Shown here one piece after another: positions 52,307 through 61,584 of a DNA stretch of 64,000 nt. The notes below the pieces were generated by a model. The model saw nothing but the letters and a program-made list of their open reading frames with translations. It searched no databases and had not been told where the DNA came from. Location: positions 62,001 through 126,000 of the forward strand of contig CANMWK010000005.1 in assembly GCA_947501615.1 (NCBI GenBank). The letters run 5' to 3'. Made by a program: the position numbers and the translations under genes. The DNA is from an uncultured Tenacibaculum sp. (GTDB taxonomy: Bacteria > Bacteroidota > Bacteroidia > Flavobacteriales > Flavobacteriaceae). Numbering within the stretch: position 1 is the first letter of the stretch; every line of letters begins with the position of its first letter.

Positions 52307-53308
52307 ATGAATGAGGTAAAACATATCGTAGATGATATAAAACAAGGTAACCTTAAACCGATTTACTTTTTAATGGGAGAGGAGCCTTATTATATTGATA
52401 AAATTTCAAGTTTTATTGAAGATACAGTGTTAGATGATTCTGAAAAAGGATTTAATCAAGTTGTTATGTATGGTAGAGATGTTAGTGTAGATGAAATTGT
52501 TTCTTCAGCTAAACGGTTTCCAATGATGGCAGAACATCAAGTGATTATTGTAAAAGAAGCACAAGATTTAAGTCGTACGGTTGAAAAGTTAGAAACTTAC
52601 GCTACCAATCCACAACCCTCAACAATATTGGTTGTTAATTATAAGTATAAGAAACTAGACAAGCGAAAAAAAGTATATAAAGCGATAGCTAAAAATGGAC
52701 TTATTTTTGAAAGTAAAAAATTATACGAAAATCAAGTTGGAGATTGGATTGCTAAAGTTTTAAAAGGGAAAAAGTTTGTGATTGAGCCTAAAGCTGCGCA
52801 GATGTTAGTGGAGTTCTTAGGAACTGATTTGAGTAAGATTAGTAATGAGCTAGACAAATTAACATCAGTTTTAACAGAAGGCACGATAATTAATCCAACT
52901 CATGTAGAAGAAAATATTGGTATTTCCAAAGACTTTAATAATTTTGAATTGCGTAAAGCTGTTGGTAATAAAGATGTTGTTAAAGCGAATAGAATAATTA
53001 ATTACTTTAGTCAAAATCCTAAAAATAATCCATTGGTAATGACTATTTCATTATTAAATAGTTTTTTTACTCAGTTATTGTCATATCACGGTTTAAGAGA
53101 TAAATCAAAAGCTTCTGTAGCAAGAACCTTGGGAGTAAATCCTTATTTTGTTGATGATTATGTGAATGCTGCAAGGAACTATCCAATGCGCAAAGTATCT
53201 CAGATCATCGGTTTGTTAAGAGATGCAGATGTAAAAAGCAAAGGAGTAGGAGCTAACCTATCTCAAGCAGATATCTTAAAAGAATTATTATTTAAAATAA
53301 TGCATTAA
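52307..53308 (+). CDS. holA: DNA polymerase III subunit delta
   Basis: 333 residues. The clamp-loader AAA+-like N-domain has KPIYFLMGEEPYYIDKISSF, followed by FPMMAEHQVIIVKEAQDLS and the C-terminal collar domain KDVVKANRIINYFSQNPKNN. There is no P-loop, as is normal for delta, which binds and opens the beta clamp during replication. It overlaps the convergent gene at 53305 by 4 bases. Confidence 0.95.
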   Translation: MNEVKHIVDDIKQGNLKPIYFLMGEEPYYIDKISSFIEDTVLDDSEKGFNQVVMYGRDVSVDEIVSSAKRFPMMAEHQVIIVKEAQDLSRTVEKLETYATNPQPSTILVVNYKYKKLDKRKKVYKAIAKNGLIFESKKLYENQVGDWIAKVLKGKKFVIEPKAAQMLVEFLGTDLSKISNELDKLTSVLTEGTIINPTHVEENIGISKDFNNFELRKAVGNKDVVKANRIINYFSQNPKNNPLVMTISLLNSFFTQLLSYHGLRDKSKASVARTLGVNPYFVDDYVNAARNYPMRKVSQIIGLLRDADVKSKGVGANLSQADILKELLFKIMH

Positions 53309-54546
53309 AAAAGAGAGTACCCTAAGACTAATGAATTAGATTTAAATTCTGATTCCCACGTTCCTAAATTTAGTAAATTTCTTTTTGTGTAATGTCTCAG
53401 CTCTAATATAAACCTTCTGTATTTTACACCTCCACCAAATGTATAATTGGTATTTGTAGCTATATTAAGAGGAGTGGTAGCCTGCATGTTATTATTTTGA
53501 TTCAAAAATTGAATTTCAGAATTTGGAGAACTATTAAGTACTACTTGTATGTTTAAAAAAAGGCTTAATTTTTTTGTTAAAAAAATATAATGCCTAATTC
53601 CCACGGGGATTTCAATAGCAGTGTATGAAATTTTAGCTTGTTCAGTTAAAAGAGAAACTGGATTTATATATTCTTGACCGTTAGCTTCATATTTTAAATA
53701 TGTAGGTTCTACTATAACACTCCATTTATTTTTATTAAAAGGTAAAATGAATTCAGCCTCTGCACCTAAACCAAAATTTGTCATACTCTCAAATATTGAA
53801 TTTCTAGAATTTCGTAAGACAGATTCACTTGTTATTGATGCTGAGCTATTGTTAATTCGAGGTCTTATATTTAAATTAAAAAAACTTAAGAACCCTTTTC
53901 GTTTTTTATTTTGATGACTTATCCTAAAGGTGTTTGAAGATTCGTTATAGGTAGAAAAAAGCTTTCTTAAACTTTTAGTATTGTATTTAGTCCATTTAAC
54001 TTTCTTTTCGGTTATTTTTTCTGAGTCTAAGTTTGCAAGAAGTTGTTGTTTGTAATAATTATTAGTTTTAATATCATTTACATTAACTATATATCGTTTA
54101 TATACCAATTGAGTAATTGCAACATCAGGTTTACTGAAAAAGAATCGAGTTAAGCTATTGTCTTTATAAGAATACAAAGATGCCTTACCTTCTTCCAGAA
54201 CTTTTAAAAAAATCGTTTCTTTTTTGAATTTAGGATTTCGTTCATTACTTAATAAATGTAATACATCAGTAGACCTGTCTATATCAACATTAGCGACAAT
54301 ATATTTACTTGAATTTACGATTGAAAATTCTTTAATTTCATTTATAGTTTTAGTTTTTTCGTTGTCATTACTGTTAATCTTGAACTGTATAGCTGTAGGG
54401 TTGCTTTTCCAATCAAAATTTTTAATTAAACAATGAATAGTATCATTAGAATTATTAATAAAGTACCCTTTCTCAAATGAAATTTGAGCAAATAAATTAC
54501 TGGCGCTAATTAAGATTAATAAAAATAGGATGCTTTTGGTTGACAT
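53305..54546 (-). CDS. exported outer-membrane beta-barrel-like protein
   Basis: 413 residues. The signal peptide MSTKSILFLLILISASNLFA is followed by an N-domain (about 25-190; SFEKGYFINNSNDTIHCLIK, NEIKEFSI, FLKVLEEGKASLYSY) and a C-terminal part of alternating strands (FGLGAEAEFILPF, WSVIVEPTYLKYEA, IEIPVGIRHYIFL, YTFGGGVKYRRF) ending LVLGYSLF. This fits an 8-stranded outer-membrane barrel. I know many similar flavobacterial proteins without an assigned function. It is convergent with holA. Confidence 0.75.
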   Translation of the reverse strand: MSTKSILFLLILISASNLFAQISFEKGYFINNSNDTIHCLIKNFDWKSNPTAIQFKINSNDNEKTKTINEIKEFSIVNSSKYIVANVDIDRSTDVLHLLSNERNPKFKKETIFLKVLEEGKASLYSYKDNSLTRFFFSKPDVAITQLVYKRYIVNVNDIKTNNYYKQQLLANLDSEKITEKKVKWTKYNTKSLRKLFSTYNESSNTFRISHQNKKRKGFLSFFNLNIRPRINNSSASITSESVLRNSRNSIFESMTNFGLGAEAEFILPFNKNKWSVIVEPTYLKYEANGQEYINPVSLLTEQAKISYTAIEIPVGIRHYIFLTKKLSLFLNIQVVLNSSPNSEIQFLNQNNNMQATTPLNIATNTNYTFGGGVKYRRFILELRHYTKRNLLNLGTWESEFKSNSLVLGYSLF

Positions 54547-54579
54547 AGTTTGTTTTTTGAGGCAAGTATAATATGATTA

Positions 54580-54909
54580 TCACAATATGTAATCATAAAC
54601 ATATATAAGCTTAGTTTGTGGTTTGTTATATCTTTTAAAAAAACCTAAATAATATGAATAGTAAAGTAAAATAATCACGAAAATACATATAAAAATATAT
54701 TGTAAGATTATCTCTTTTCGCTGTTCTTTTTTCCTGTTTTCTCTTATTTGTTTAATGATGTTAGGAGAAGCTTTTGGAAACCTCAATTTCCTTTTTGTTT
54801 CAAAATTGGATTTCAATTTTTGATCTCTTATGTTTTTGAGTGTTTTCTTTCTCTGTTTATTCCCTTCTTGTCTATTTTGTAGCATTTTTAATGCACCCCA
54901 TCCGTCCAT
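54580..54909 (-). CDS. small membrane protein with basic N-terminus, unknown function
   Basis: 109 residues. The N-terminus WGALKMLQNRQEGNKQRKKT and a strongly basic, probably helical segment (to about 70) precede one transmembrane helix (about 72-90, IFICIFVIILLYYSYYL). Similar short proteins opening with GxWGALKML occur widely in flavobacteria, sometimes mislabelled as riboflavin synthase subunits. No enzymatic motif is visible. It lies upstream of the barrel-like gene by 33 bases. Confidence 0.6.
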   Translation of the reverse strand: MDGWGALKMLQNRQEGNKQRKKTLKNIRDQKLKSNFETKRKLRFPKASPNIIKQIRENRKKEQRKEIILQYIFICIFVIILLYYSYYLGFFKRYNKPQTKLIYVYDYIL

Positions 54910-55008
54910 AAGTATAAGTTTAGCAATTTATTTATAATGATTTACATATTAATTTAGTGAAAATAATTCAATTTTCATAATTTTAGTATCTAATCAAATT
55001 TTATCATC

Positions 55009-55929
55009 ATGCCTAAAATTCACATTTCAAAAAGTATCCGTATTAATACTTCAAAAGAAAAAATAAAAACATTTTTAGCCGATTTTCATAATTGGAAAAA
55101 TTGGTCGCCATGGTTAATTTGTGAGCCAGAAGCTACTGTAAATTATGCTGAAGATGGTAAATATTATAAATGGGAAGGAAATAGAGTTGGAGTTGGAGAA
55201 ATGAAGGTGATTAAAGAGTCGGAAGATAAAATAGATTATGATTTAACTTTTTTAAAACCATTTAAATCTAAAGCAAAAGTTTATTTTGAATTTAATGAGG
55301 ATGGGGAAGGAACAAAAGTAACTTGGTTAATGGATAGTGCTTTACCTTTTTTTCTTTTCTGGATGAAAAAATCAATGATAACTTATGTTGGAATGGATTA
55401 TGAAAGAGGATTGAAAATGTTAAAGGAAGAGCTTGAAGAAGGAAAAGTGCACAGTACACTAGAATTTGTAGGGAAAAACAATTTCGAAGCGTGTAATTTT
55501 ATAGGAATTAAAACTGAAACTACTTTTTCAAATATTGGAACCTCAATGGAAAAAGACTTTACAAAATTGCACGAATATATGACGGCTCAAAATATTGAAG
55601 CTGTTGGAATGCCTTTTTCAGAATATCAGAAATTTAATGCAGTTAAAGATAAAGTGGTTTATGTAGCTGGTTTTCCAGTAAAAGAAAAGTCAGGAAATTT
55701 ACCTAATGAATTTTTCTATGGAAGTTTCCCAAAATTGAACATGCATACTGTAAGACATGTTGGAAAATATGATCATCTAGGAAATGCATGGAGTGCAATA
55801 ATGATGATGGAAAGAAGTAAAGAATTTAAGAAAAATAAAAAAGGATTTCCTTTAGAAATTTATAAAAACGATCCTACTAAAACACCTGCTGAAGAGCTTG
55901 TAGTGGATATAAGTATGCCAATAATATAA
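55009..55929 (+). CDS. SRPBCC-GyrI-like two-domain protein
   Basis: 306 residues. Residues 1-145 form a START/SRPBCC ligand-binding domain (IHISKSIRINTSKEKIKTFL, NWKNWSPWLICEPEA, VTWLMDSALPFFLF). Residues 155-306 form a GyrI-like effector-binding domain (FIGIKTETTFSNIGTSMEKD, MHTVRHVGKYDHLGNAWSAI, EIYKNDP, LVVDISMPI). Both halves bind small hydrophobic or cationic molecules in other proteins; the joint function is unknown. It is 9 bases upstream of the alkylation-repair-like gene, probably in one transcript. Confidence 0.85.
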   Translation: MPKIHISKSIRINTSKEKIKTFLADFHNWKNWSPWLICEPEATVNYAEDGKYYKWEGNRVGVGEMKVIKESEDKIDYDLTFLKPFKSKAKVYFEFNEDGEGTKVTWLMDSALPFFLFWMKKSMITYVGMDYERGLKMLKEELEEGKVHSTLEFVGKNNFEACNFIGIKTETTFSNIGTSMEKDFTKLHEYMTAQNIEAVGMPFSEYQKFNAVKDKVVYVAGFPVKEKSGNLPNEFFYGSFPKLNMHTVRHVGKYDHLGNAWSAIMMMERSKEFKKNKKGFPLEIYKNDPTKTPAEELVVDISMPII

Positions 55930-55938
55930 AGAAACGAA

Positions 55939-56745
55939 ATGGAAATTCCAGATGATATTTTACAAAGAAAAGGAGCAAGAAGCACTAAACATTTAAATCC
56001 CGAAGTTCTAAAATTTTTGAATTTAGGAGTCATTGAAACTAAAAATTTGGTAGAATGGTTAGCGGTAAATCAATTAGTATTACTTAAAGTGGTTTTAAAG
56101 GCTTTACAAAAAGAACAATGGTATGTAGATTTTCAAAAGGCTGTAGAAGATCAAAAAAAGCCAACAGCCAATAGTAATACAAAAGTTATTGGATATACTT
56201 TCGGAATTCTAACAAAGGATAAAGATGTGTTTTCTTATTTACAAACTCATGATTCAGATGTGGTTAGATGTTGGGCGTGTTGGGGAGAGAGTTTGCATTA
56301 TGATTTAATTATTGATTTACTGCCAGCAATGCAAAAGTATGCGGCGGATACTCACTTCGGAGTTAGAGAGGTAGTCATTTTTGCTACCAAAGAAAGAATG
56401 ATAGACAATTTAGATACTGCAATTAATATTTTATCTGAATGGACATCAAATGACGATGAGAATATACGTCGTTATGCAGTTGAAGCGTTAAGGCCAATTG
56501 GGGTTTGGACTAAAAAAATAGCTGTTTTTCAAGAAAACCCTGATCTCGGACTTAAGGTATTAACGCCTCTAAAGTCTGATATTTCAAAATATGTGAGAGA
56601 TGCCGTTGCAAACTGGTTAAACGATGCTAGTAAATCCAAACCAGAATGGGTTTTAAATCTTTGTAAACATTGGGGAAAAGAATCAGATTCTAAAGAAACA
56701 GCTTATATTATTAAACGTGGACTAAGAACTATTAATAAAAAATAA
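55939..56745 (+). CDS. HEAT-repeat protein, DNA alkylation repair (AlkD)-like
   Basis: 268 residues of helical HEAT-like repeats, with the features VRCWACWGESL, FGVREVVIFATKERM, DENIRRYAVEALRPIGVW, SDISKYVRDAVANWLNDAS and PEWVLNLCKHW. This pattern resembles the AlkC/AlkD DNA alkylation-repair family. The catalytic Asp/Trp set of AlkD cannot be assigned with certainty, so glycosylase activity is unproven. It directly follows the SRPBCC-GyrI gene and is convergent with the DUF1304 gene (2-base gap). Confidence 0.75.
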   Translation: MEIPDDILQRKGARSTKHLNPEVLKFLNLGVIETKNLVEWLAVNQLVLLKVVLKALQKEQWYVDFQKAVEDQKKPTANSNTKVIGYTFGILTKDKDVFSYLQTHDSDVVRCWACWGESLHYDLIIDLLPAMQKYAADTHFGVREVVIFATKERMIDNLDTAINILSEWTSNDDENIRRYAVEALRPIGVWTKKIAVFQENPDLGLKVLTPLKSDISKYVRDAVANWLNDASKSKPEWVLNLCKHWGKESDSKETAYIIKRGLRTINKK

Positions 56746-56747
56746 AG

Positions 56748-57110
56748 TTATTGAAGTAATATCAGTATTAGTGCTATAATTGCAGGAAGTCCTTGAACAA
56801 AAAATATTTTTTTGCTAGCGGAAAGTGCACCATAAATTCCTGCTACAGCTACACAACTTAAAAAGAATATAGAAACATTAGCTTTCCATTCAATATTTTG
56901 AATAAAGAAAGTCCAAATTAAACCGGCAGCTAAAAAACCATTATATAATCCTTGGTTGGCTGCCATTGTTTTAGTTTTAGGAAATAATTCTGCAGGAAAT
57001 TGTTTAAAAACTTTTCGTCCAGTAGTTTCCCAAGCAAACATTTCAAACCACAAGATGTACATATGAAAAACAGCAATAAATCCGATTAAAATAGTAATGA
57101 TAATATCCAT
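56748..57110 (-). CDS. DUF1304 membrane protein
   Basis: 120 residues with four transmembrane helices (about 3-22, 50-66, 74-92, 102-119). The DUF1304 features AVFHMYILWFEMFAWETTGR and ANQGLYNGFLAAGL are plain. The family is widespread in bacteria and of unknown function. It lies downstream of the M28 peptidase gene but behind its terminator, so is probably transcribed separately. Confidence 0.88.
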   Translation of the reverse strand: MDIIITILIGFIAVFHMYILWFEMFAWETTGRKVFKQFPAELFPKTKTMAANQGLYNGFLAAGLIWTFFIQNIEWKANVSIFFLSCVAVAGIYGALSASKKIFFVQGLPAIIALILILLQ

Positions 57111-57134
57111 TAATAAAGTTTTTCTAAATATAAG

Positions 57135-57164
57135 AAAATAAAAACTCGCTATAAAAGCGAGTTT
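57135..57164 (-). terminator. rho-independent terminator of the M28 peptidase gene
   Basis: On the minus strand, stem AAACTCGCT / AGCGAGTTT with a 5-base loop is followed by T-rich sequence, 9 bases after the stop at 57173. Confidence 0.85.
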
Positions 57165-57172
57165 AGTTGTTA

Positions 57173-58210
57173 TTATTTTCCAGCTTTGTCCACAACAAGC
57201 CTTTTTTCTCTATTGGCTACTTCCCATGCAGTATAAAAAATCAAACGAGCTCTTCTTTCTAATAACTCATAATTAATTTTATCAGCTGTATCTGTTGGGC
57301 GATGATAATCGGCATGAGTACCATTAAAGTAAAAAATAACAGGAATATCGTGCTTTGCAAAATTATAATGATCTGAACGATAGTAAAAACGATTAGGATC
57401 GTTTTTAGCATTGTATTTATAATCTAAATTTATGTTTGTGTATTTGTTATTCATCTCTTCAGAAATGTTATGTAGCTCAGTACTCAACTTATCCGAACCA
57501 ATTAAATAGATGTAGTTTGGGTTCCCTTTATGTCTAGCATCGATTCTACCAATCATGTCAATGTTTAAGTCAGTGACAGTTTTTTTTAAAGGAAAAATTG
57601 GGTTTTCAGAATAGTATCGAGATCCAATTAATCCTTTTTCTTCAGCGGTAACGTGTAAAAATAAAATAGATCGTTTAGGACCTTTACCTTCATCTGCGGC
57701 CTTTTTAAAAGCTTGTGCAATTTCCAATATAGCAACAGTACCAGAGCCATCATCATCAGCACCATTATAAATTTCTCCATTTTTTACACCTTCATGATCT
57801 AAATGTGCAGAAATAACTACAATTTCATCAGGTTTTTCTGTTCCTTTAATGTATGCCACTACATTTTCAGAATCTTTGAGTTGTATGTGAATACTTTTGT
57901 TTAAGTAAGAAGCAGGTACTTCTTGGAAGTAATTATCTCCTCCTAATGGAGAAGCAATACCTTCTTTAATGTAAAAATCTTTTAAATAATTGATTGCTTT
58001 TTTCTGGCCAGGTTCACCTGTGTTTCTTCCCTCGAATTCATCAGAAGCATAAATAAAAAGGTGTTTCCCAAGATCTTTAGCAGTAATAGTCTCTGCAAAT
58101 TTAGTAGCTATATCTTTTTTCTTACTAAACTTAGGTTTTATAGATTGTTGACTCCATGTATTTCCAATTAGAAATAGAGAATAACATGTAGTAAAAATAA
58201 ATTTATTCAT
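57173..58210 (-). CDS. M28-family metallopeptidase, exported
   Basis: About 345 residues from the ATG at 58210. The signal peptide MNKFIFTTCYSLFLIGNTWS is followed by an aminopeptidase domain with all metal ligands in order: His in SAHLDHEG, Asp in GADDDGSG, Glu pair in TAEEKGL, Asp in LNIDMIGRID and His in RSDHYNFAKH. It likely acts as a two-zinc aminopeptidase on exported or dietary peptides. The frame is open to a TTG at 58243, but a TATTTTTG box at 58231-58238 and the signal peptide favour 58210. Confidence 0.92.
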   Translation of the reverse strand: MNKFIFTTCYSLFLIGNTWSQQSIKPKFSKKKDIATKFAETITAKDLGKHLFIYASDEFEGRNTGEPGQKKAINYLKDFYIKEGIASPLGGDNYFQEVPASYLNKSIHIQLKDSENVVAYIKGTEKPDEIVVISAHLDHEGVKNGEIYNGADDDGSGTVAILEIAQAFKKAADEGKGPKRSILFLHVTAEEKGLIGSRYYSENPIFPLKKTVTDLNIDMIGRIDARHKGNPNYIYLIGSDKLSTELHNISEEMNNKYTNINLDYKYNAKNDPNRFYYRSDHYNFAKHDIPVIFYFNGTHADYHRPTDTADKINYELLERRARLIFYTAWEVANREKRLVVDKAGK

Positions 58211-58230
58211 TATAAACATTTTATCAGTAT

Positions 58231-58238
58231 CAAAAATA
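58231..58238 (-). promoter_or_regulatory. -7 promoter box (TATTTTTG) for the M28 peptidase
   Basis: A minus-strand TAnnTTTG match 20 bases before the ATG at 58210. It lies inside the longer open frame, supporting the shorter gene. Confidence 0.5.
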
Positions 58239-58442
58239 AGCAAAACTAAGCACTTTAGTATATTTTGCTTTGTTTTCTAGAAAAATGAGGAAATAATAAT
58301 TTGAGTAATTCTTTTTTGATGTTTTGTTTAATATGAATTATTTCTATACTAGCATACGAGGTATCTAGTTGGGATTTTAAAAAAAAATCAAATCAAGTGA
58401 TTGTTAGTCAGTTTTTTTAGATTTCTGTTTTCGATTGAAAAT

Positions 58443-59240
58443 TCACTTTTTATTGATGACGAATTGTTGTAATTCCTTATTAAAACTAATACTGTCTTTT
58501 GGGAATAATTTAGAGAAAGCATCTTTTTCTATTAACGTTTCTGTATTGCCATGAAAGATTTGATTTTCTGTAAGTAGAATGAAATCATCAGCTAATTGCA
58601 TAGCTAAATTAACTTCGTGGGTAGAAATAAGAATTGTTTTTTGAGTAGTTTTAACTAGGTTTTCTAAAAGAGAAAAAACTTTATAAGTGTGATGAATATC
58701 TAAATGTGCAGTAGGTTCATCAAGAATTATAATTTCAGAGTCTTGAGCTAAAGCTCTAGCAATTAATACACGTTGTAACTGTCCGTCACTTAATTGGTAA
58801 AAAGGTTTGTCTTTTAAATGATTAGTATGTGTTAGTTCAAAAGCACTTTCTATTTTTTCAATATCGTTGGGTAATAATCGATCTAACCAATTGGTATAAG
58901 GCTGTCTCCCTAGTGCTACAATTTCAAAAACGGTTAATTGGCTTTTAGGTAATCGTTCTGTAAGTACAATGCTTAAAATTTTAGCGAGCTCTTGTTGTGT
59001 ATAATTCTCAATGTTAATATGATTGATAAAAACATCGCCAGTCAAAGGTTTTTGGACTTTACTAAGTGTTCTTAAAAGTGAAGATTTTCCTGCGCCATTT
59101 TTTCCTAGTAGAGCAATTAGTTTTCCCTTTTCAAGACTGAAATTAATACTTGATAAAATGGTATTTGTTTTCTTTTTGATTTTATAACCAACAGAAAGGT
59201 TATCAACGTTTAGGATTATATTTTGATTCTCTGTACTCAA
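58443..59240 (-). CDS. FecE/HmuV-type ABC importer ATPase (iron-siderophore, haem or cobalamin)
   Basis: About 265 residues: Walker A LLGKNGAGKSS, Q-loop region, signature QLSDGQLQRV, Walker B IIILDEPTAHLD and switch ISTHEVNLA. LSDGQ instead of LSGGQ is typical of the iron-chelate/B12 group. It energises the FecCD permease directly upstream. The frame extends to an ATG at 59279 inside the permease gene, but the TTG at 59240, 2 bases after the permease stop, gives the family-like N-terminus STENQNIILNVDNLSVGY. I favour that. Confidence 0.88.
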   Translation of the reverse strand: MSTENQNIILNVDNLSVGYKIKKKTNTILSSINFSLEKGKLIALLGKNGAGKSSLLRTLSKVQKPLTGDVFINHINIENYTQQELAKILSIVLTERLPKSQLTVFEIVALGRQPYTNWLDRLLPNDIEKIESAFELTHTNHLKDKPFYQLSDGQLQRVLIARALAQDSEIIILDEPTAHLDIHHTYKVFSLLENLVKTTQKTILISTHEVNLAMQLADDFILLTENQIFHGNTETLIEKDAFSKLFPKDSISFNKELQQFVINKK

Positions 59241-59242
59241 TC

Positions 59243-60274
59243 TTAAATGTAAATTTTCTTTTTTCGTATTAAAAGCCAAATAACAACTGGAGCTCCAAAT
59301 AACGAAGTTATAGCATTAATTGGAAGTGTAAATTGATATTGTGGTAATTGTGCTATGGTATCACAAATTAATAGAATTATGGCACCAGTAATGGCAACCG
59401 CTGGGACTAATATTTTATGATTAGATGTTTTAAAAATCAATTTAGTGATATGAGGAACAGCTAACCCTATAAAAGCTATTGGTCCGCAAAAAGCAGTAAT
59501 GATTCCAGTTAATAAACTTGTGATTACTAAAATTACATTTCGACTTTTTTTGGTGTTTATACCTAGACTTTTTGCATAATTTTCTCCAAGTAAAAAACTA
59601 TTCAGAGGTTTTATAGAAAAGAAAATTCCTATTGCCGCAAGAAAATAAACTCCCGAAAAAATAGAAATTTCATTCCAAGTTAGATTTCCTAAACTTCCAA
59701 AGCCCCAAAAAACAAATTGTTTTACTTGTTCTGCTTCACTAAAATAAGATAAAACGTTAATTATAGAAGAGGTTAGTGCACTAAACATTAGTCCGATAAT
59801 TAATATCGACATGGTATTTCTAACTTTATTTGCTGCAATAATAACAGCAGTTAATACAAGAAAAGCTCCTAGACTAGCCGCAAGAGGTAATCCTAAACTC
59901 TGAATGCTGAAACCAAATATGCTACCTAATACACCAGATCCTAATACAAATAGTGCTACACCTAAACTTGCACCTGAAGAAATACCTAATACAAATGGCC
60001 CGGCAAGCGGATTTCGAAATAAAGTTTGCATTAATAAACCACTAACTGCTAATCCAGAACCTACTAAAATAGCTGTGATTGTTTTGGGTAATCTATAGTT
60101 AATTATGATGGTTTCCCAACTAGCTTTAGATGGTGTATTTCCTAAAAGTGTAAAAAAGATTTCTTTTAAAGGGATACTAACAGAACCCCAATTTATATTT
60201 AAAAAACTAAATACTATTAAACCTAAAGATAGTATGAGAAAATGTACGTAGTATGTATTTTTAGGAAAAGACAA
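59243..60274 (-). CDS. FecCD-type ABC importer permease
   Basis: 343 residues with about ten transmembrane helices. Family signatures are INYRLPKTITAILVGSGLAV, GLLMQTLFRNPLAGPFVLGI, SGASLGVALFVLG, GENYAKSLGI and the ATPase-docking region CGPIAFIGLAVPHITKLIF. It forms the membrane channel for iron-siderophore, haem or B12 uptake with the downstream ATPase. No substrate-binding protein or outer-membrane receptor is in the window, so the substrate is open. It begins 1 base after the rdgB-type stop. Confidence 0.9.
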   Translation of the reverse strand: MSFPKNTYYVHFLILSLGLIVFSFLNINWGSVSIPLKEIFFTLLGNTPSKASWETIIINYRLPKTITAILVGSGLAVSGLLMQTLFRNPLAGPFVLGISSGASLGVALFVLGSGVLGSIFGFSIQSLGLPLAASLGAFLVLTAVIIAANKVRNTMSILIIGLMFSALTSSIINVLSYFSEAEQVKQFVFWGFGSLGNLTWNEISIFSGVYFLAAIGIFFSIKPLNSFLLGENYAKSLGINTKKSRNVILVITSLLTGIITAFCGPIAFIGLAVPHITKLIFKTSNHKILVPAVAITGAIILLICDTIAQLPQYQFTLPINAITSLFGAPVVIWLLIRKKKIYI

Positions 60275-60853
60275 TTACGTTAAGTTTTTAAGGAAGTCTA
60301 CAAGTTTTTGAATAGCTAAACCACGGTGACTAATAGCATTTTTATCAGTAGAACTCATCTCAGCAAATGATAAAGAATGGCCTTCTGGTTGAAAAATTGG
60401 ATCGTAGCCAAATCCTTGTGCTCCTTTTTTTTCTGACAAAATATCTCCTTTACAAATCCCATCAAAAAGAAATTGTTTTCCATCTAAATTTAAACAAATA
60501 GAGGTTCTAAATTGTGCCTTTCTGTTGCTATTATTACCAAGGTTTTGTAGAAGTTTAGCCATGTTGTTTTCTGCATTTGCTGGTTCGCCTGCATATCTAG
60601 CAGAATAAACACCTGGTTCACCTTGTAAAGCTTCAACTTCTAATCCGGTGTCGTCAGCAAAACAATTATAATTATAGTTATTTGTAATGTGATCTGCTTT
60701 AATTTTAGCATTACCTTCAAGTGTTGCCGCTGTTTCTTCTATTTCATCAAAACAACAAATATCTTTTAAAGATAATAATTCAATAGATTGAGGAAGTATT
60801 TCTTGTACTTCTCTTAATTTATTTAAGTTATTGGTGGCAAAAACAAGTTTCAT
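60275..60853 (-). CDS. rdgB: non-canonical purine NTP pyrophosphatase (XTP/dITP)
   Basis: 192 residues, full Ham1/RdgB domain: [54 protein letters not shown] and the C-terminal [14 protein letters not shown]. It removes ITP/XTP and the deoxy forms to keep them out of nucleic acids. Its stop abuts the permease start, so it heads a three-gene transcript. A TACATTTG box lies 17 bases before its start. Confidence 0.95.
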   Translation of the reverse strand: MKLVFATNNLNKLREVQEILPQSIELLSLKDICCFDEIEETAATLEGNAKIKADHITNNYNYNCFADDTGLEVEALQGEPGVYSARYAGEPANAENNMAKLLQNLGNNSNRKAQFRTSICLNLDGKQFLFDGICKGDILSEKKGAQGFGYDPIFQPEGHSLSFAEMSSTDKNAISHRGLAIQKLVDFLKNLT

Positions 60854-60870
60854 ATCTAAAAATTATCAAA

Positions 60871-60878
60871 CAAATGTA
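60871..60878 (-). promoter_or_regulatory. -7 promoter box (TACATTTG) for the rdgB-permease-ATPase transcript
   Basis: A minus-strand TAnnTTTG match 17 bases before the rdgB ATG. The -33 element is weak. Confidence 0.45.
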
Positions 60879-61028
60879 GTATTTTTTATCATCTTTGTTA
60901 AGAATTACAGCTAATTTAAAAATGAGATAAAATGTCTGTAATCAAAGTAAATAAAGGAAAGTCGGGTAAAAGTCGGGTTTAATTCAGTAGAAATGTTTCA
61001 ATATTTTAAAAACCTAAAGTAAGATTGT

Positions 61029-61559
61029 ATGGAAAATAAAAATGTATTTACAATGAAACAGCCAGAACTAGGTAGAAAAATACTAAATTTAAGAAAACAA
61101 CAAGGATTAACACAAGAAGAGTTAGTTGCTCAATGTAATATCAATGTAAGAACAATTCAACGTATAGAAGCAGGAGAAGTAACTCCCAGAAGTTATACAT
61201 TGAAAAGTATTTTACAAGTTTTAGGAGCAGAGTTTGAAAATTTAGAAAATGAAAAAGAGTATAAAGAAATTAATGTTAAAAAACTTATTTATAGAGGTTG
61301 GAAAATAGTCTATTTACCTACAATTTGCATCATTTTTTTATGTTGTTTTTTGCTTTTTTTTGCATTTAATTTTAAAAATTCACTTATGATTTGGTTAGTG
61401 GGTAGTATTGTAGGTTGGTATTATTGGGATTCTTCAATTAAAGAATGGATTCGCATTGCAGATAAAGAAGGTTTTACAAAGAAAAGAATTATTGAAATAT
61501 CTAAATTGGGATTTTTATTTGTGAATGAAAAAACTGTAGAAAAAGCATTGAAGGATTAA
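61029..61559 (+). CDS. membrane-associated XRE-family helix-turn-helix protein
   Basis: 176 residues. The N-terminal HTH (about 14-65) has LGRKILNLRKQQGLTQEELV, NVRTIQRIEAGEVTPRSYTL and ILQVLG. Two hydrophobic segments follow (about 93-112 and 119-132, VYLPTICIIFLCCFLLFFAF). The mix of a DNA-binding domain with membrane helices suggests a membrane-tethered regulator. It stands alone, divergent from rdgB; targets are unknown. A start at Met9 is also possible. Confidence 0.8.
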   Translation: MENKNVFTMKQPELGRKILNLRKQQGLTQEELVAQCNINVRTIQRIEAGEVTPRSYTLKSILQVLGAEFENLENEKEYKEINVKKLIYRGWKIVYLPTICIIFLCCFLLFFAFNFKNSLMIWLVGSIVGWYYWDSSIKEWIRIADKEGFTKKRIIEISKLGFLFVNEKTVEKALKD

Positions 61560-61584
61560 TAAAAATTCTCAAAAATCATACGTA

